A DNA stretch of 59,475 bases, from NCBI GenBank assembly GCA_021776195.1, contig JAJFGK010000017.1:1-59475 (forward strand), read 5' to 3'. This stretch comes from Kiloniellaceae bacterium (GTDB taxonomy: Bacteria; Pseudomonadota; Alphaproteobacteria; Kiloniellales; Kiloniellaceae). Positions 42,344 to 51,994 of the stretch are shown here, in pieces (within the stretch, counting starts at the first letter, position 1; each line of letters begins with the position of its first letter). Under the pieces are notes generated by a model that worked only from the letters and a program-made list of their open reading frames with translations, did no database searches and was not told where the DNA came from. The position numbers and the translations under genes were made by a program.

Positions 42344-43378
42344 TCAGGTCCGCGCCGCCGTGCCGCAAGTCCCGAAGCGGCGGCGATACTCGATGGGGGC
42401 GATCCCCAGTTGACGCAGGAAGGCCCGGCGCATGCGTTCGTCGTCGCCAAACCCGCTGCGGCCGGCGACCTGGCCGATGGCCAACTGGCCTTCCTCCAGC
42501 AGCCGTTGCGCTTCTTCCACGCGCATGGTCTCCACCACCTTGGCCGGCGTGGCGCCGGTTTCGGCGGCGTAGCGGCGGGCAAAGGAGCGTGGGCTCATGC
42601 CGGCGCGCTCGGCCATCCGCTCGACCCTGAGGTCGCCGTCGAGATTTGCGGCCATCCAGTCGTGCAGGCTGTCGAAAGCGCCCAGATGATCTTGCGCCTG
42701 GGCGTTCAGGGGCGCGCTGAACTGGGACTGCCCGCCGGGCCGCTTCAGGTAAACGACGAGGCTGCGCGCCACCTCCAGAGCCGCGCCGTGGCCGTGGTCG
42801 TCGGCCACCATGGCGAGCGCCATGTCGATCCCGGCGCTGACGCCGGCGGAAGACCAGATCGGTCCGTCGCGAATGAAAATCGGATCCCGCTCGACGCTGA
42901 GGCCCGGATAGCGCCGCTGCAGCTCATCGCACCAGCGCCAATGGGTGACCACCCGGCGCCCCGCCAGCAGACCCGCCGCGGCGGTGAGAAATGCGCCCAT
43001 GCAGGACGACCCGACACGGTCCGCGCGGGCCGCTTGCCGCCGAACCCAGTCGACCAGCGCGGCGTCGTCGGTGGTGTCGAACACGCCGCGGCCGCCGGCG
43101 ATCAGCAGCGTGTCGAGCGGCCCCTTGGCGGCCTCGGCCAGCGAGACGGTGCCGATGGTCACCCCGGTGTTGCTGGTGACCGGCCCGCCGTCGCGCGAGG
43201 CCAGCAGTACTTCGTAGCGCGGCCTGCCGGGCGGTCCCAGAGAACGGGCCTCGTCGAACACTTGCAAGGGGCCGGTGGCATCGAGCAGGGTCACGCCGGG
43301 ATAGACCAGCACGACCACGCGCCTCGCGCAGGCTGGTGGGGTGTGCGGTGCGGATAGTTTGGCAGAAAACGAGGTCAT
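42344..43378 (-). CDS. GlxA-family transcriptional regulator (DJ-1/PfpI plus AraC HTH)
   Basis: A 344-residue regulator. The DJ-1/PfpI-like domain spans about 20-200 (RVVVLVYPGVTLLDATGPLQVF; nucleophile-elbow Cys in VGSSCMGAFLTAAAGLL). The AraC-type double HTH is about 230-335 (MAERAGMSPRSFARRYAAETGATPAKVVE, GFGDDERMRRAFLRQLGIAP). It is divergent from the MFS transporter gene across 76 bases; GTCAT-type repeats at 43374-43392 overlap its start. It likely controls the transporter. Confidence 0.9.
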   Translation of the reverse strand: MTSFSAKLSAPHTPPACARRVVVLVYPGVTLLDATGPLQVFDEARSLGPPGRPRYEVLLASRDGGPVTSNTGVTIGTVSLAEAAKGPLDTLLIAGGRGVFDTTDDAALVDWVRRQAARADRVGSSCMGAFLTAAAGLLAGRRVVTHWRWCDELQRRYPGLSVERDPIFIRDGPIWSSAGVSAGIDMALAMVADDHGHGAALEVARSLVVYLKRPGGQSQFSAPLNAQAQDHLGAFDSLHDWMAANLDGDLRVERMAERAGMSPRSFARRYAAETGATPAKVVETMRVEEAQRLLEEGQLAIGQVAGRSGFGDDERMRRAFLRQLGIAPIEYRRRFGTCGTAART

Positions 43379-43454
43379 GATGTCATTTATGTCACGGCCG
43401 GGATCGCTAGGCTAGAGCTTCTTTGAGCAGGCAGTCGCAACAAGAGGTCCAGTC

Positions 43455-44708
43455 ATGGCGAACCGTCCCACCCGATCCTCTATCTTCCCTTGGCTGGTGG
43501 TGGGGTTCGGATTTCTCGCCCTGGCGCTGTCCTTTTCGGCGCGCGCGACCCTGGGTCTGGTCATGCCCAGCCTCGAGCAGGAAATGGGCTGGTCGCGGAC
43601 GTTCCTGTCGAGTGCCGCCGCCGCCGGCCTGGTGGTGACCGCGGTCGTCGCCCCGCTCATCGGCATCGTCGCTGACCGGCAGGGGGCACGGACCGCCCTG
43701 GTCGCGGGTTTGGCGATCCTCGGTCTGGGCTGTCTGGCGACGGCGGCCAGCGACAGCCCCCTGGTCTTCGTCCTGGCCTTCAGCGGCCTCACCGCCCTGG
43801 GCTTCGGCATCGCCGCCTTTCATGTGGTCTCCACCGCGGTGGCCCAGGTTTTCGACCGGAACCTGGGACTGGCCACCGGCTTTGCGACCTCGGGCTCGAC
43901 CGCCGGTCAGTTCCTCATCGTGCCGCTGATCGCCGCCGTGCTGGTCGCCGGCGGATGGCGCTGGAGCTTTGTCGCCATCGGTCTCGCCTGCCTGGCGCTG
44001 GCGCCGCTGCTCTGGCGGCTCCTGCCGGCCGGGCGAGGCGGGGTGGAGAGGGGCGGCGCGCAGAGCGGCGGTCAGGCTGTGCTGCCGCGCCGGACCGTGA
44101 GACGGGATCTCGGCCATGTCCTGCGCAAGCCGGCCTTTCACATCCTCTTCTGGTCCTTCTTCCTCTGCGGCTACACCACCACCGGGGTGATCGAGACCCA
44201 TCTGCTGCCCTTTGCGTCCTTCTGCGGCTTCGGGCCGGTGCCGAGCGCAACCGCCTACGGCCTGCTTTCGGCGGTCAACATGCTGGGCATGATCCTGGCC
44301 GGCTGGCTGACCGACCGCATGAACCGGCCGCTGCTGCTCGGTCTGATCTACATCATTCGCGGCTTCAGCTTCCTGATCCTGATGAACATCGGTGCCGACT
44401 ACACGACCCTGGTCCTCTTCGCCGTGCTGTTCGGCGTCGTCGACTATTCCACGGTGCCGGTGACCGTGAGCCTGGTGGGCAGTCACATCGGCCGGCACGT
44501 GATGGGTCTGGCCATGGGTCTGATCTCGGCCGGTCACGCCATCGGCGGCGCCCTGGGCGCGTTTCTCGGCGGGTACCTTTTCGAGCTCTATGCGCAGTAC
44601 GACTGGGTCTGGCTCAGCTCGCTGGGTCTGGCGGTCCTGTCGGGCCTGATGGTTTTTCTGCTGCGCGACCGGCCTGGCGCCGCGGCCCCGGTCCCGAGCG
44701 CAGCATGA
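43455..44708 (+). CDS. MFS transporter, oxalate/formate antiporter-like
   Basis: A 417-residue 12-helix major facilitator. The N-terminal half has ARATLGLVMPSLEQEMGWSRT and the loop 2-3 signature region IGIVADRQGARTALVAGLA. The central cytoplasmic loop (about 195-225) is basic, and a second half contains LAGWLTDRMNRPLLLGLIY. The pattern is that of the monocarboxylate/oxalate-formate antiporter group. Its 3' end overlaps the convergent metallophosphoesterase gene by 95 bases. Confidence 0.88.
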   Translation: MANRPTRSSIFPWLVVGFGFLALALSFSARATLGLVMPSLEQEMGWSRTFLSSAAAAGLVVTAVVAPLIGIVADRQGARTALVAGLAILGLGCLATAASDSPLVFVLAFSGLTALGFGIAAFHVVSTAVAQVFDRNLGLATGFATSGSTAGQFLIVPLIAAVLVAGGWRWSFVAIGLACLALAPLLWRLLPAGRGGVERGGAQSGGQAVLPRRTVRRDLGHVLRKPAFHILFWSFFLCGYTTTGVIETHLLPFASFCGFGPVPSATAYGLLSAVNMLGMILAGWLTDRMNRPLLLGLIYIIRGFSFLILMNIGADYTTLVLFAVLFGVVDYSTVPVTVSLVGSHIGRHVMGLAMGLISAGHAIGGALGAFLGGYLFELYAQYDWVWLSSLGLAVLSGLMVFLLRDRPGAAAPVPSAA

Positions 44709-45624
44709 TCAAAACCACCTCGCCCCGGGTGTTGAAGCGCACCGGCAGGCCGGAGACGCCGACCCCGCTGCTGGTATAGCCCTGCATCGCGCCATGGCGC
44801 CACAGGCCGCGGGCGTAGCGGCGAAAACGGCTCATGTGGGTGATGATCGGTCGGCCCCCGGGCAGGCTGATCTGGCCGCCGTGGGTATGGCCGGCCAGGT
44901 AGAGATGAAAGCCGTTCTCGGCGGCGGCGTCGGCCAGCTCCGGGGAATGGATCAGCGCCAGCTTGAAGCCCTCGGGCGTGGCCGCCAGGGCCTGGCGGGC
45001 GGCGTCGCTGTAGTAGTAGTGCACGTCATCGGTGCCTGTGACCTGCAGCGCCGCCCCGTCCCGTTGGATGGTCCGGGTCTCGTTGATCAGGACGGCGATG
45101 CCCTCGGCCTCGAAGGCCTCGACCATATCCGCACAGTCGTGGTTGCCCAGGACCGCACAGATGCCGTGGCGGGCGGTCACGGCGCGGGCCAGGGCGCCCA
45201 TGGCCGGCATGATCTGTTCGAAAGGCCCTCGCACGCGCCGGCGGTAGTCCCCGGTCAAGACACAGAGGTCGACCGCCTGGCCGGCGGCCAGGCGCTCGGC
45301 GCTCTGCAGGGTCTCCGGCAGGAAGTCGACATGCAGGTCGGTCAACTGCAGCAGGCGGAAGCCGTCCAATGCCGGCGGCAATTCCTCGAACCACAGTTCC
45401 AGGCGCGTCAGGCCGATGTCCCGGGCGTTGCGCAGGCCGCGCTCATAGAGGCCCAGAATGCGCAGGCCAATGCCGAACAGCCCGACCATTGCCTTGAAGG
45501 CGTTCCAGTGGCGCACCTGGTGGCGGCCCTCGGGTGTGTGCTTGACCTGGCCCCGTTCCATCTCGAGACGCTGTCGCCGCCAGGCCTCCCGGGATGACCC
45601 TTCGCGGACGGGCGGTCCGGTCAT
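44614..45624 (-). CDS. Calcineurin-like metallophosphoesterase
   Basis: A 336-residue phosphoesterase of the YkuE/YaeI-type branch. Metal ligands are visible in order: QLTDLHVDF, CVLTGDY, VLGNHDCAD, LIHSPE and AGHTHGGQ. An N-terminal amphipathic stretch (MVGLFGIGLRILGLYE) may associate with membrane. The ATG at 45624 overlaps the stop of the acyl-CoA synthetase gene (ATGA). The Pro/Gly/Arg-rich C-terminal 30 residues lie in the overlap with the MFS gene. Confidence 0.9.
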   Translation of the reverse strand: MTGPPVREGSSREAWRRQRLEMERGQVKHTPEGRHQVRHWNAFKAMVGLFGIGLRILGLYERGLRNARDIGLTRLELWFEELPPALDGFRLLQLTDLHVDFLPETLQSAERLAAGQAVDLCVLTGDYRRRVRGPFEQIMPAMGALARAVTARHGICAVLGNHDCADMVEAFEAEGIAVLINETRTIQRDGAALQVTGTDDVHYYYSDAARQALAATPEGFKLALIHSPELADAAAENGFHLYLAGHTHGGQISLPGGRPIITHMSRFRRYARGLWRHGAMQGYTSSGVGVSGLPVRFNTRGEVVLIMLRSGPGPRRQAGRAAEKPSGPTGPPDPAS

Positions 45625-47228
45625 CGTCCGCGCAGTTCGCGGCGCATGATCTTGCCGGTGGCGGTCATGGGCAACTGGTCGATGAAGGCGATGTCGCGGG
45701 GGTACTCGTGGGCGGCCAGCCGATCCCGCACGAAGTCCTGAACCTCCCGCTCCAGGGCCGGGGAGGGGGCATGGCCCGCCTGCAACACCAAGAAGGCCTT
45801 GATGCGCTCGGTCCGCAGGGCGTCGGGCACCCCGACCACGGCGGCCATGGCCACGGCGGGGTGCTGGATCAGGCAGTCCTCGATCTCGCCCGGGCCGATG
45901 CGATAGCCGCCCGAGGTGATGATGTCGTCGTCGCGCCCGACGAAACGGAAGTAGCCGTCATCGTCGCGGCTGCCGCGGTCGCCGGTCAGCAGCCAGTCGC
46001 CGGCGAATTTCCTGGCCTTGGCCTCGGGGTTGTTCCAATAGCCCAGGAACATCACCGGGTCGGGCCGCTGGACCGCGATGGTCCCGGTCTCGCCGTCGGG
46101 CAGGGGCCGGCCGGTCTCGTCGACCACCGCGACCCGATGGCCGGGGATCGGCCGGCCCATGGAGCCGGGCCTGGCCGGCATCAGCCCGGCACAGTTGCCG
46201 AGCACCAGGTTGCACTCGGTCTGGCCATAGAACTCGTTGATCGTCAGGCCGAAGGTCTCGCGACCCCAGGCCAGCAGCTCCTCGCCCAGGGTCTCGCCGC
46301 CGCTGGCCAGGGAGCGCAGGGTTCCGCGGCCGGTGGGCTTGGCGGCCTGGCGCATCATCTTCAGTGCTGTCGGCGGCATGAAGACGTTGCGCACCCGGAA
46401 GTCGCCCATCAATCGGAAGGCGGCCTCGGGATCGAACTTGGCGAAGCGGTGGGCCAGCACCGGCACGCCGTGGTGCCAGGCCGGCAGCAGCACGTCGATC
46501 AGCCCGCCGATCCAGGCCCAGTCGGCCGGCGTCCAGAAAAGGTCGCCCGATTGCGGAAAGAACTCGTGGGGCAACTCGACGCCGGGCAGGTGACCGAGCA
46601 GGACCCGGTGGGCATGGAGCGCGCCCTTGGGCGGCCCGGTGGTGCCCGAGGTGTAGATGATCAGGGCGGCATCGTCGGCGGCGGTCGCGACCGGATCGAA
46701 GGCATCGCTGGCCTTCGCCATCTCCACGGCCAGGTCGAGGCTGCCCTCGACCTGGCCGCCGCGGGTCAGCACCAGGGTCAGATCGGGCAGCGCCGCGCGG
46801 ATGCCGGCGACTTTCTCGGCCCCGGCGGCATCGGTCACCAGCGCCTTGGCGCCGCTGTCGGCCAATCGGTATTGCAGGGCCTCGGGGCCGAAGAGGACGA
46901 ACAGCGGGACCGCGATGGCGCCCAGCTTGTAGGCGGCGATATGGGCCAGGGCGGTCTCCGGCCCCTGGGCCAGCAGGATGCCGACCCGGTCGCCCCGGCC
47001 GACCCCCCGGGCCCGCAGCAGGTTGGCCAGGCGGTTCGACTGGGCCCGGAGCCGGCCGAAGGTCCAGTTCTCCACCCTGCCGTCGGCCCGCAGGTGGATC
47101 AGCGCCAGGCGGTCGGGCTCGCGCGCGGCCCACTTGTCGCAGACATCGACGCCGATGTTGTAGCGCGACGGGACCTGCCAGGCGAAGGCGGCGATCAGGT
47201 CATCGTAGGTCTTGGCGGCGGGCAGCAT
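45621..47228 (-). CDS. AMP-dependent acyl-CoA synthetase (medium-chain/benzoate type)
   Basis: A 535-residue ANL enzyme. Motifs: IIYTSGTTGPPKGALHAH (about 175), NEFYGQTECNLVLG (about 325), TGDRGSRDDDGYF, the hinge VGRDDDIITSGGYRIGP and the catalytic Lys in MTATGKIMRREL near the C-terminus. It resembles medium-chain acyl-CoA synthetases (ACSM-like). Divergent from a 2,4-dienoyl-CoA-reductase-like gene, so both may serve unsaturated acid breakdown. Confidence 0.92.
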   Translation of the reverse strand: MLPAAKTYDDLIAAFAWQVPSRYNIGVDVCDKWAAREPDRLALIHLRADGRVENWTFGRLRAQSNRLANLLRARGVGRGDRVGILLAQGPETALAHIAAYKLGAIAVPLFVLFGPEALQYRLADSGAKALVTDAAGAEKVAGIRAALPDLTLVLTRGGQVEGSLDLAVEMAKASDAFDPVATAADDAALIIYTSGTTGPPKGALHAHRVLLGHLPGVELPHEFFPQSGDLFWTPADWAWIGGLIDVLLPAWHHGVPVLAHRFAKFDPEAAFRLMGDFRVRNVFMPPTALKMMRQAAKPTGRGTLRSLASGGETLGEELLAWGRETFGLTINEFYGQTECNLVLGNCAGLMPARPGSMGRPIPGHRVAVVDETGRPLPDGETGTIAVQRPDPVMFLGYWNNPEAKARKFAGDWLLTGDRGSRDDDGYFRFVGRDDDIITSGGYRIGPGEIEDCLIQHPAVAMAAVVGVPDALRTERIKAFLVLQAGHAPSPALEREVQDFVRDRLAAHEYPRDIAFIDQLPMTATGKIMRRELRGR

Positions 47229-47295
47229 GGCGCGATCCTAGCCATCTTTGGCGCGTCGCGGTACACCTTCCGCCGCGACAAGCGGGAGGCGCGCG

Positions 47296-48129
47296 ATGTT
47301 CAGGGATGATCTGTTGGCCGGCAAGACGATCCTGGTGACCGGCGGCGGCACCGGGCTGGGCAAGGCCATGGGCCGGCGCTACCTAGAGCTGGGCGCGACC
47401 CTGGTGATCTGCAGCCGGCGCGAGGATGTGCTGGCCGAGACGACGGCGGAATTCGAGGCCGACTTTCCGGGGCGGGTGCGCTGGAAGGGCTGCGACATCC
47501 GCGATCCCGCGGCGGTCGAGGCCCTGGTCGATTGGATCTGGGAGACCGCGCCGCTCGACATCCTGGTGAACAACGCGGCGGGCAACTTCATCGCCAAGAG
47601 CGAGAGCCTGTCGCCGCGCGCGGTGGATGCGGTGCTGAACATCGTGCTCCACGGCACCGCCTACATGACCCTGGCCTGCGGCCGGCGCTGGCTCGCCGAG
47701 GAAAAGCCGGGCCGGGTGCTGTCGATCCTCGCGACCTACGCCTTCACCGGCTCGGGCTATGTCCTGCCCTCGGCCATGGCCAAGGCCGGCGTCTTGACCA
47801 TGACCCGCTCCCTGGCGGCCGAGTGGGGCGGGCGCGGCGTCACCCTCAACGCCATCGCGCCGGGACCCTTTCCGACCGAAGGCGCCTGGTCGCGCCTGGT
47901 GCCCAACGCCGAGATGGAGGGCCGCTGGCTGAAGCGCATCCCGCTGGGCCGGGTCGGCGCGCACCGCGAACTGACCGACCTGGCGGTCTATCTGGTGGCC
48001 GATCAGGCGGCCTACGTAAACGGCGAGGTGGTCACCATCGACGGAGGCGAATGGGTCAAGTCGGCCGGCCAGTTCAACATCATGGAAGACCTGGAAGACG
48101 CGGACTGGGCAAGCATGAAGACCCGCTGA
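47296..48129 (+). CDS. SDR oxidoreductase, 2,4-dienoyl-CoA reductase-like
   Basis: A 277-residue SDR starting at ATG 47296 (MFRDDLLAG; SD GGGAGG). NADP motif TGGGTGLGKAMG, then NNAAGNFI. The usual YxxxK is replaced by LPSAMAKAGV, and the tail motif is IAPGPFPTEGAWSRL. The missing Tyr is not decay: it is normal for the 2,4-dienoyl-CoA reductase (DECR) group. This enzyme reduces the 4,5-unsaturated intermediate in fatty-acid oxidation. Confidence 0.88.
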   Translation: MFRDDLLAGKTILVTGGGTGLGKAMGRRYLELGATLVICSRREDVLAETTAEFEADFPGRVRWKGCDIRDPAAVEALVDWIWETAPLDILVNNAAGNFIAKSESLSPRAVDAVLNIVLHGTAYMTLACGRRWLAEEKPGRVLSILATYAFTGSGYVLPSAMAKAGVLTMTRSLAAEWGGRGVTLNAIAPGPFPTEGAWSRLVPNAEMEGRWLKRIPLGRVGAHRELTDLAVYLVADQAAYVNGEVVTIDGGEWVKSAGQFNIMEDLEDADWASMKTR

Positions 48130-48250
48130 CGAGGGTTGTCCCCTATGTCAAGATACTGGGGCCAAAAAGCCCCACATTGCCGCCAGCCGAACCTGTGCTA
48201 AAATCTCCTGCTCTGGCCCTAAAGGCCCGATTTGTCTTGAGGAATGCTCT

Positions 48251-50329
48251 ATGCCGCTCGATGCGACGGACAAGCCGGTGATCCGACACTCGACCTGCCC
48301 GCACGACTGCCCCAGCGTCTGCGCGCTGGAGGTCGAATGCCTCTCGCCGACCCGGATCGGCCGGGTGCGCGGGGCCAAGGATAACGACTACACGGCCGGC
48401 GTGGTCTGCGCCAAGGTGGCGCGCTATGCCGAGCGGGTGCATCACCCCGACCGCCTGACCCAGCCGCTGCGCCGGGTCGGCGACAAGGGCGTGGGCCGCG
48501 CGGCCTTCGAGGCGATCGCTTGGGACGACGCCCTGGACGAGGTGGCCGGCGCCCTTCTGGCCGCCGAACAGCGCCACGGCGCGGAGGCGGTCTGGCCCTA
48601 CTTCTTCGCCGGCACCATGGGGCTGGTGCAGCGCGACGGGATCGAGCGGCTGCGCCACGCCAAGCGCTATTCGCGCCAGCATTCGACGATCTGCACCACC
48701 CTGCCCGATACCGGCTGGAAGGCGGCCACCGGGATCAAACGCGGCGTCGACGCGCGGGAGATCGCCAAGTCCGAGGTGATCGTGGTCTGGGGCGGCAATC
48801 CGGTCTCGACCCAGGTCAACCTGATGAGCCACATCGCCGGCGCCCGCAAGAGCCATGGGGCCAAGCTGGTGGTGATCGACCCCTATCGGACCGGAACCGC
48901 GCAGCAGGCCGATATGCACCTGGCGGTGCGGCCGGGCACCGACGGCGCCCTGGCGGCGGCGGTCATCCATGTGCTGCTGCGCGAGGGCCTGGCCGACCGC
49001 GACTACATGGCCCGCCTCAGCGATTGGGACGACGAGCTGGAGGCCCACTTCGCCCAGCGCACGCCGGCCTGGGGGGCCGAGATTACCGGTCTGACCGAAG
49101 AGCAGATTGTCGACTTCGCCCGACTCTACGGCTCGACCAAGCATAGCTACATCCGGGTCGGCTATGGCTTCGCGCGTTCGCGCAACGGCGCCGTCTCGGC
49201 CCACACCGTGGCCTGCCTGCCCACCGTGACCGGCGCCTGGCAGGTCGAGGGCGGCGGGGCGATGTACGGCCAGTCCGAGGGCTTCGGCATCGACAAGACC
49301 CTGATCGAGGGTCTGGACGTCAAGGATTCCTCGGTCCGTCTGCTCGACCAGTCGCGCATCGGGCCGATCCTGACCGGGGACAAGCGCGACCTGGGCGAGG
49401 GGCCGCCGGTGACGGCGCTCTTCATCCAGAACACCAATCCGGTGGTGGTGGCGCCGGAGAGTCTGAAAGTGCGGGAGGGGTTCCTCCGGGAGGATCTCTT
49501 CACCTGCGTCCACGAACAGTTCATGACCGAGACCGCCGAGATGGCCGACATCGTCCTGCCGGCGACCATGTTCCTGGAGCACCACGACGTTTACATGGCC
49601 AGCGGCCACACCTATCTGCAGGTGACCAAACCGGTGATCGAGGGCCCGCCCGGCTGCTGGAGCAATCACCGGGTAATCTGCGCGCTGGCCAAGCGGCTTG
49701 GCGCCGGCCATCCCGGCTTCGATATGTCCGCCTGGGACATCATCGATGCGACCTTGAAGGCCTCGGGCCATCCCGACGCCGAGGCGGTCCATGCCGGCCA
49801 TTGGCATGACACGGCCGCCGATTTCGAGGAGATGCACTTCCTGAAGGGCTTCGGGCACGCCGACCGCCGTTTTCACTTCAAGCCGGACTGGCAGAGCATG
49901 GGGCGCAATTGGCAGGGCCTCCCGCGGCTGCCGGGCTGGCACGACAATATCGAACTGGCCGACGCGGAGCACCCCTTCCGCATGGTGGCGGCGCCGGCGC
50001 GTAACTACCTCAACACCTCCTTCACCGAGACCCCGAGCTCCCAGGCGCGCGAGCAGCGGCCGACGGTCAAGCTGCATCCCGAGGCGGCGGCCGATCTGGG
50101 CCTGGGCGAGGGCGACCGGGTGCGGGTCGGCAACAAGCGGGCCTCCATCGTGGTCCATGTCGAGCTCTTCGACGGCCTGCAGCCAGGCACCGTGGTGATC
50201 GAATCGGTTTGGCCCAACAAGGCCTTCGAGGAGGGTATCGGCGTCAACGCCTTGATCGGTGCGGATGCTGGACCACCCAAGGGTGGTGCCGTCTTCCACG
50301 ATACCGCGGTTTGGTTGCGTTCGGCGTGA
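48251..50329 (+). CDS. Molybdopterin-dependent oxidoreductase with N-terminal [4Fe-4S] cluster
   Basis: A 692-residue DMSO-reductase-superfamily protein. N-terminal cluster Cys: STCPHDCPSVCALE (C16, C20, C24) and a fourth in AGVVCAKVA. Molybdopterin regions include WGGNPVSTQVNLM, VVIDPYRTGTAQQADMHL and FIQNTNPVVVAPE. NYLNTSFTE marks the C-terminal cofactor-binding domain. No Tat signal is visible, so it is probably cytoplasmic. The substrate is unknown. Two small GC hairpins lie in the 120-base leader (for example GGGGC-caaaaa-GCCCC). Confidence 0.9.
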   Translation: MPLDATDKPVIRHSTCPHDCPSVCALEVECLSPTRIGRVRGAKDNDYTAGVVCAKVARYAERVHHPDRLTQPLRRVGDKGVGRAAFEAIAWDDALDEVAGALLAAEQRHGAEAVWPYFFAGTMGLVQRDGIERLRHAKRYSRQHSTICTTLPDTGWKAATGIKRGVDAREIAKSEVIVVWGGNPVSTQVNLMSHIAGARKSHGAKLVVIDPYRTGTAQQADMHLAVRPGTDGALAAAVIHVLLREGLADRDYMARLSDWDDELEAHFAQRTPAWGAEITGLTEEQIVDFARLYGSTKHSYIRVGYGFARSRNGAVSAHTVACLPTVTGAWQVEGGGAMYGQSEGFGIDKTLIEGLDVKDSSVRLLDQSRIGPILTGDKRDLGEGPPVTALFIQNTNPVVVAPESLKVREGFLREDLFTCVHEQFMTETAEMADIVLPATMFLEHHDVYMASGHTYLQVTKPVIEGPPGCWSNHRVICALAKRLGAGHPGFDMSAWDIIDATLKASGHPDAEAVHAGHWHDTAADFEEMHFLKGFGHADRRFHFKPDWQSMGRNWQGLPRLPGWHDNIELADAEHPFRMVAAPARNYLNTSFTETPSSQAREQRPTVKLHPEAAADLGLGEGDRVRVGNKRASIVVHVELFDGLQPGTVVIESVWPNKAFEEGIGVNALIGADAGPPKGGAVFHDTAVWLRSA

Positions 50330-50384
50330 CTTATGAAGGCCGAATATCGGCCGGCCCGACGGACTGGAAGCAAGCCGGTCGAAG

Positions 50385-50417
50385 CATTACCTTAAGGGCA
50401 GAGGATAAAAGGTAATG
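50385..50417 (+). promoter_or_regulatory. Hairpin that would sequester the VWA gene start codon
   Basis: CATTACC (50385-50391) is perfectly complementary to GGTAATG (50411-50417), which contains the start ATG at 50415. The 19-base loop holds the Shine-Dalgarno-like GAGG. A further stem, GGCCGA-ata-TCGGCC, lies just upstream (50338-50352). Translational control is inference. Confidence 0.5.
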
Positions 50418-51137
50418 GCCGACGACAAGAAACTGCCGCAGACCAGCCAGCGGGGCGAGGCCACCAAGCACGACGAGGTGGCTGCCTTTCTGCGCAAGAT
50501 GGCCAGCGCGCCCCTGCCGACGGACGGGATGGGGCGGGGACGGCTGATCTTTGCCATGGACGCCACGGCGAGCCGTCAGCCGACCTGGGACCGTGCCTGC
50601 CATCTGCAGGCCGAGATGTTCAAGGAAACCGACAGTCTGGGCGGCCTCGAGGTTCAGCTTATCTACTATCGCGGCTTTCGCGAGTGCAAGGCCAGCCGCT
50701 GGGCCAAGAACACCAAGGACCTCCTGCGCCTGATGACCGGCGTGACCTGTCTGGCCGGCCACACCCAGATCGGCAAGGTGCTGAAGCGGGCCCTGAAGGA
50801 GACCAAGGACAAGAAGGTCGGGGCGCTGGTCTTCGTCGGCGATGCGATCGAGGAGGATATCGACGCGCTGGGTCACCTGGCCGGCGAGCTCGGGTTGGTG
50901 GGGCTGCGCTGCTTCATGTTCCACGAGGGGCGCGACCCGGCCGCGCGCAATGCCTTCCAGCAGATTGCCCGGCTCAGCGGCGGCGCCTATTGCCCCTTCG
51001 ATAGCAACTCGGCGGCGCAGCTACGCGACCTGCTGTCGGCGGTGGCGGTCTATGCGGCCGGCGGGCGCAAGGCGCTGGCCGATTTCAGCAAGCGCGCCGG
51101 CGGCCTGGTGCCCCAATTGACCCATCAGCTCAAGTAG
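50415..51137 (+). CDS. VWA-domain protein
   Basis: A 240-residue protein with a von Willebrand A-like fold. LIFAMDATASRQPTW stands where the DxSxS MIDAS motif is expected and reads DATAS, followed by GLEVQLIYYRGFREC and a Thr/Asp-containing TQIGKVLKRALKETKDKKVGALVFVGDAIEED. No signal peptide or membrane helix. Followed 18 bases later by a DnaJ-domain membrane protein gene; the pair may act together in a chaperone or assembly role. Confidence 0.8.
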   Translation: MADDKKLPQTSQRGEATKHDEVAAFLRKMASAPLPTDGMGRGRLIFAMDATASRQPTWDRACHLQAEMFKETDSLGGLEVQLIYYRGFRECKASRWAKNTKDLLRLMTGVTCLAGHTQIGKVLKRALKETKDKKVGALVFVGDAIEEDIDALGHLAGELGLVGLRCFMFHEGRDPAARNAFQQIARLSGGAYCPFDSNSAAQLRDLLSAVAVYAAGGRKALADFSKRAGGLVPQLTHQLK

Positions 51138-51155
51138 CGGAGACGAACGGTCGGC

Positions 51156-51938
51156 ATGGTTTTTCCCTACGCGGTCCTGATTATCTGTTTTTTGCTCGGC
51201 GCGTTCTTGTTGTTCCGTTGGTTCACGACGGCCCAGCCGAGCGCGGTCGTCGGCGTGATCCGATGGGTCCTGCTGATCCTGGGCGGCTTCGCCGTTCTGG
51301 CCTTTCTGTTCTTTCGCCAGTTCGGACTGCTGGCGATGGCGCTGTTTTTCTTCCTGCCCTTCCTGATGAACTTCTCGGCGTTGCGTAACCGCATCAAGGC
51401 GGCGCGCGGCGCCTCGCCGGGCGGCACCTCCGAGGTCGAGACCCGCTTTCTCAAAATGGCTCTCGACCACGACACCGGAGAGATCGACGGCGAGGTGCTG
51501 GAGGGCACCTTCGTCGGTCGCCTGCTATCAGAGCTGTCCCCGGAGGAATTGGTCGCCCTATGGCAAGAGTGCCGCGCCGAGGACGGACAATCCGCCGGCG
51601 TGCTGGAGGCCTATCTCGACCGGGTGCACGGTTCGGCCTGGCGCCAGGCGGCGGGGGCCGACCCGGCGGACGAGGGAGCGGCGGAAGATGGCGCACCCGG
51701 CGGTGGGGCCTCCGGGCGGCGGTCACGCTGGGGCGGCGGAGGGTCGCAGGCGTCGGGCGGCATGAGCGAGAACGAGGCGCTGGATGTCCTGGGTCTCTCG
51801 CGGGGCGCCACCCGCGAGGAGATCAATGAGGCGCACCGCCGCCTGATGCAGACGGCCCACCCCGATCACGGCGGCTCCAACTACCTGGCGGCCAAAATCA
51901 ACGAGGCGAAGGACCTGTTGCTCGCGCTCGCCCGGTAA
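51156..51938 (+). CDS. Membrane-anchored DnaJ-domain protein
   Basis: A 260-residue protein. Two N-terminal hydrophobic helices (about 1-20, [13 protein letters not shown], and about 35-75, [16 protein letters not shown]) are followed by a cytoplasmic helical region (about 90-160), a Gly/Ala-rich linker and a C-terminal J domain (about 205-260) with the HPD motif in [23 protein letters not shown]. This layout is typical of alphaproteobacterial membrane J proteins that direct DnaK. Confidence 0.88.
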   Translation: MVFPYAVLIICFLLGAFLLFRWFTTAQPSAVVGVIRWVLLILGGFAVLAFLFFRQFGLLAMALFFFLPFLMNFSALRNRIKAARGASPGGTSEVETRFLKMALDHDTGEIDGEVLEGTFVGRLLSELSPEELVALWQECRAEDGQSAGVLEAYLDRVHGSAWRQAAGADPADEGAAEDGAPGGGASGRRSRWGGGGSQASGGMSENEALDVLGLSRGATREEINEAHRRLMQTAHPDHGGSNYLAAKINEAKDLLLALAR

Positions 51939-51994
51939 CATCGGCGATGGCGGCACGACCCGGTCGACAAGGTCCGCAAGGGAGAAGGCGTGCG

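Noticed and set aside
47740..47780. Apparent loss of the catalytic Tyr in the SDR at 47296-48129
   Set aside because: The LPSAMAKAGV form is normal for the 2,4-dienoyl-CoA reductase branch, so it is not a defect.
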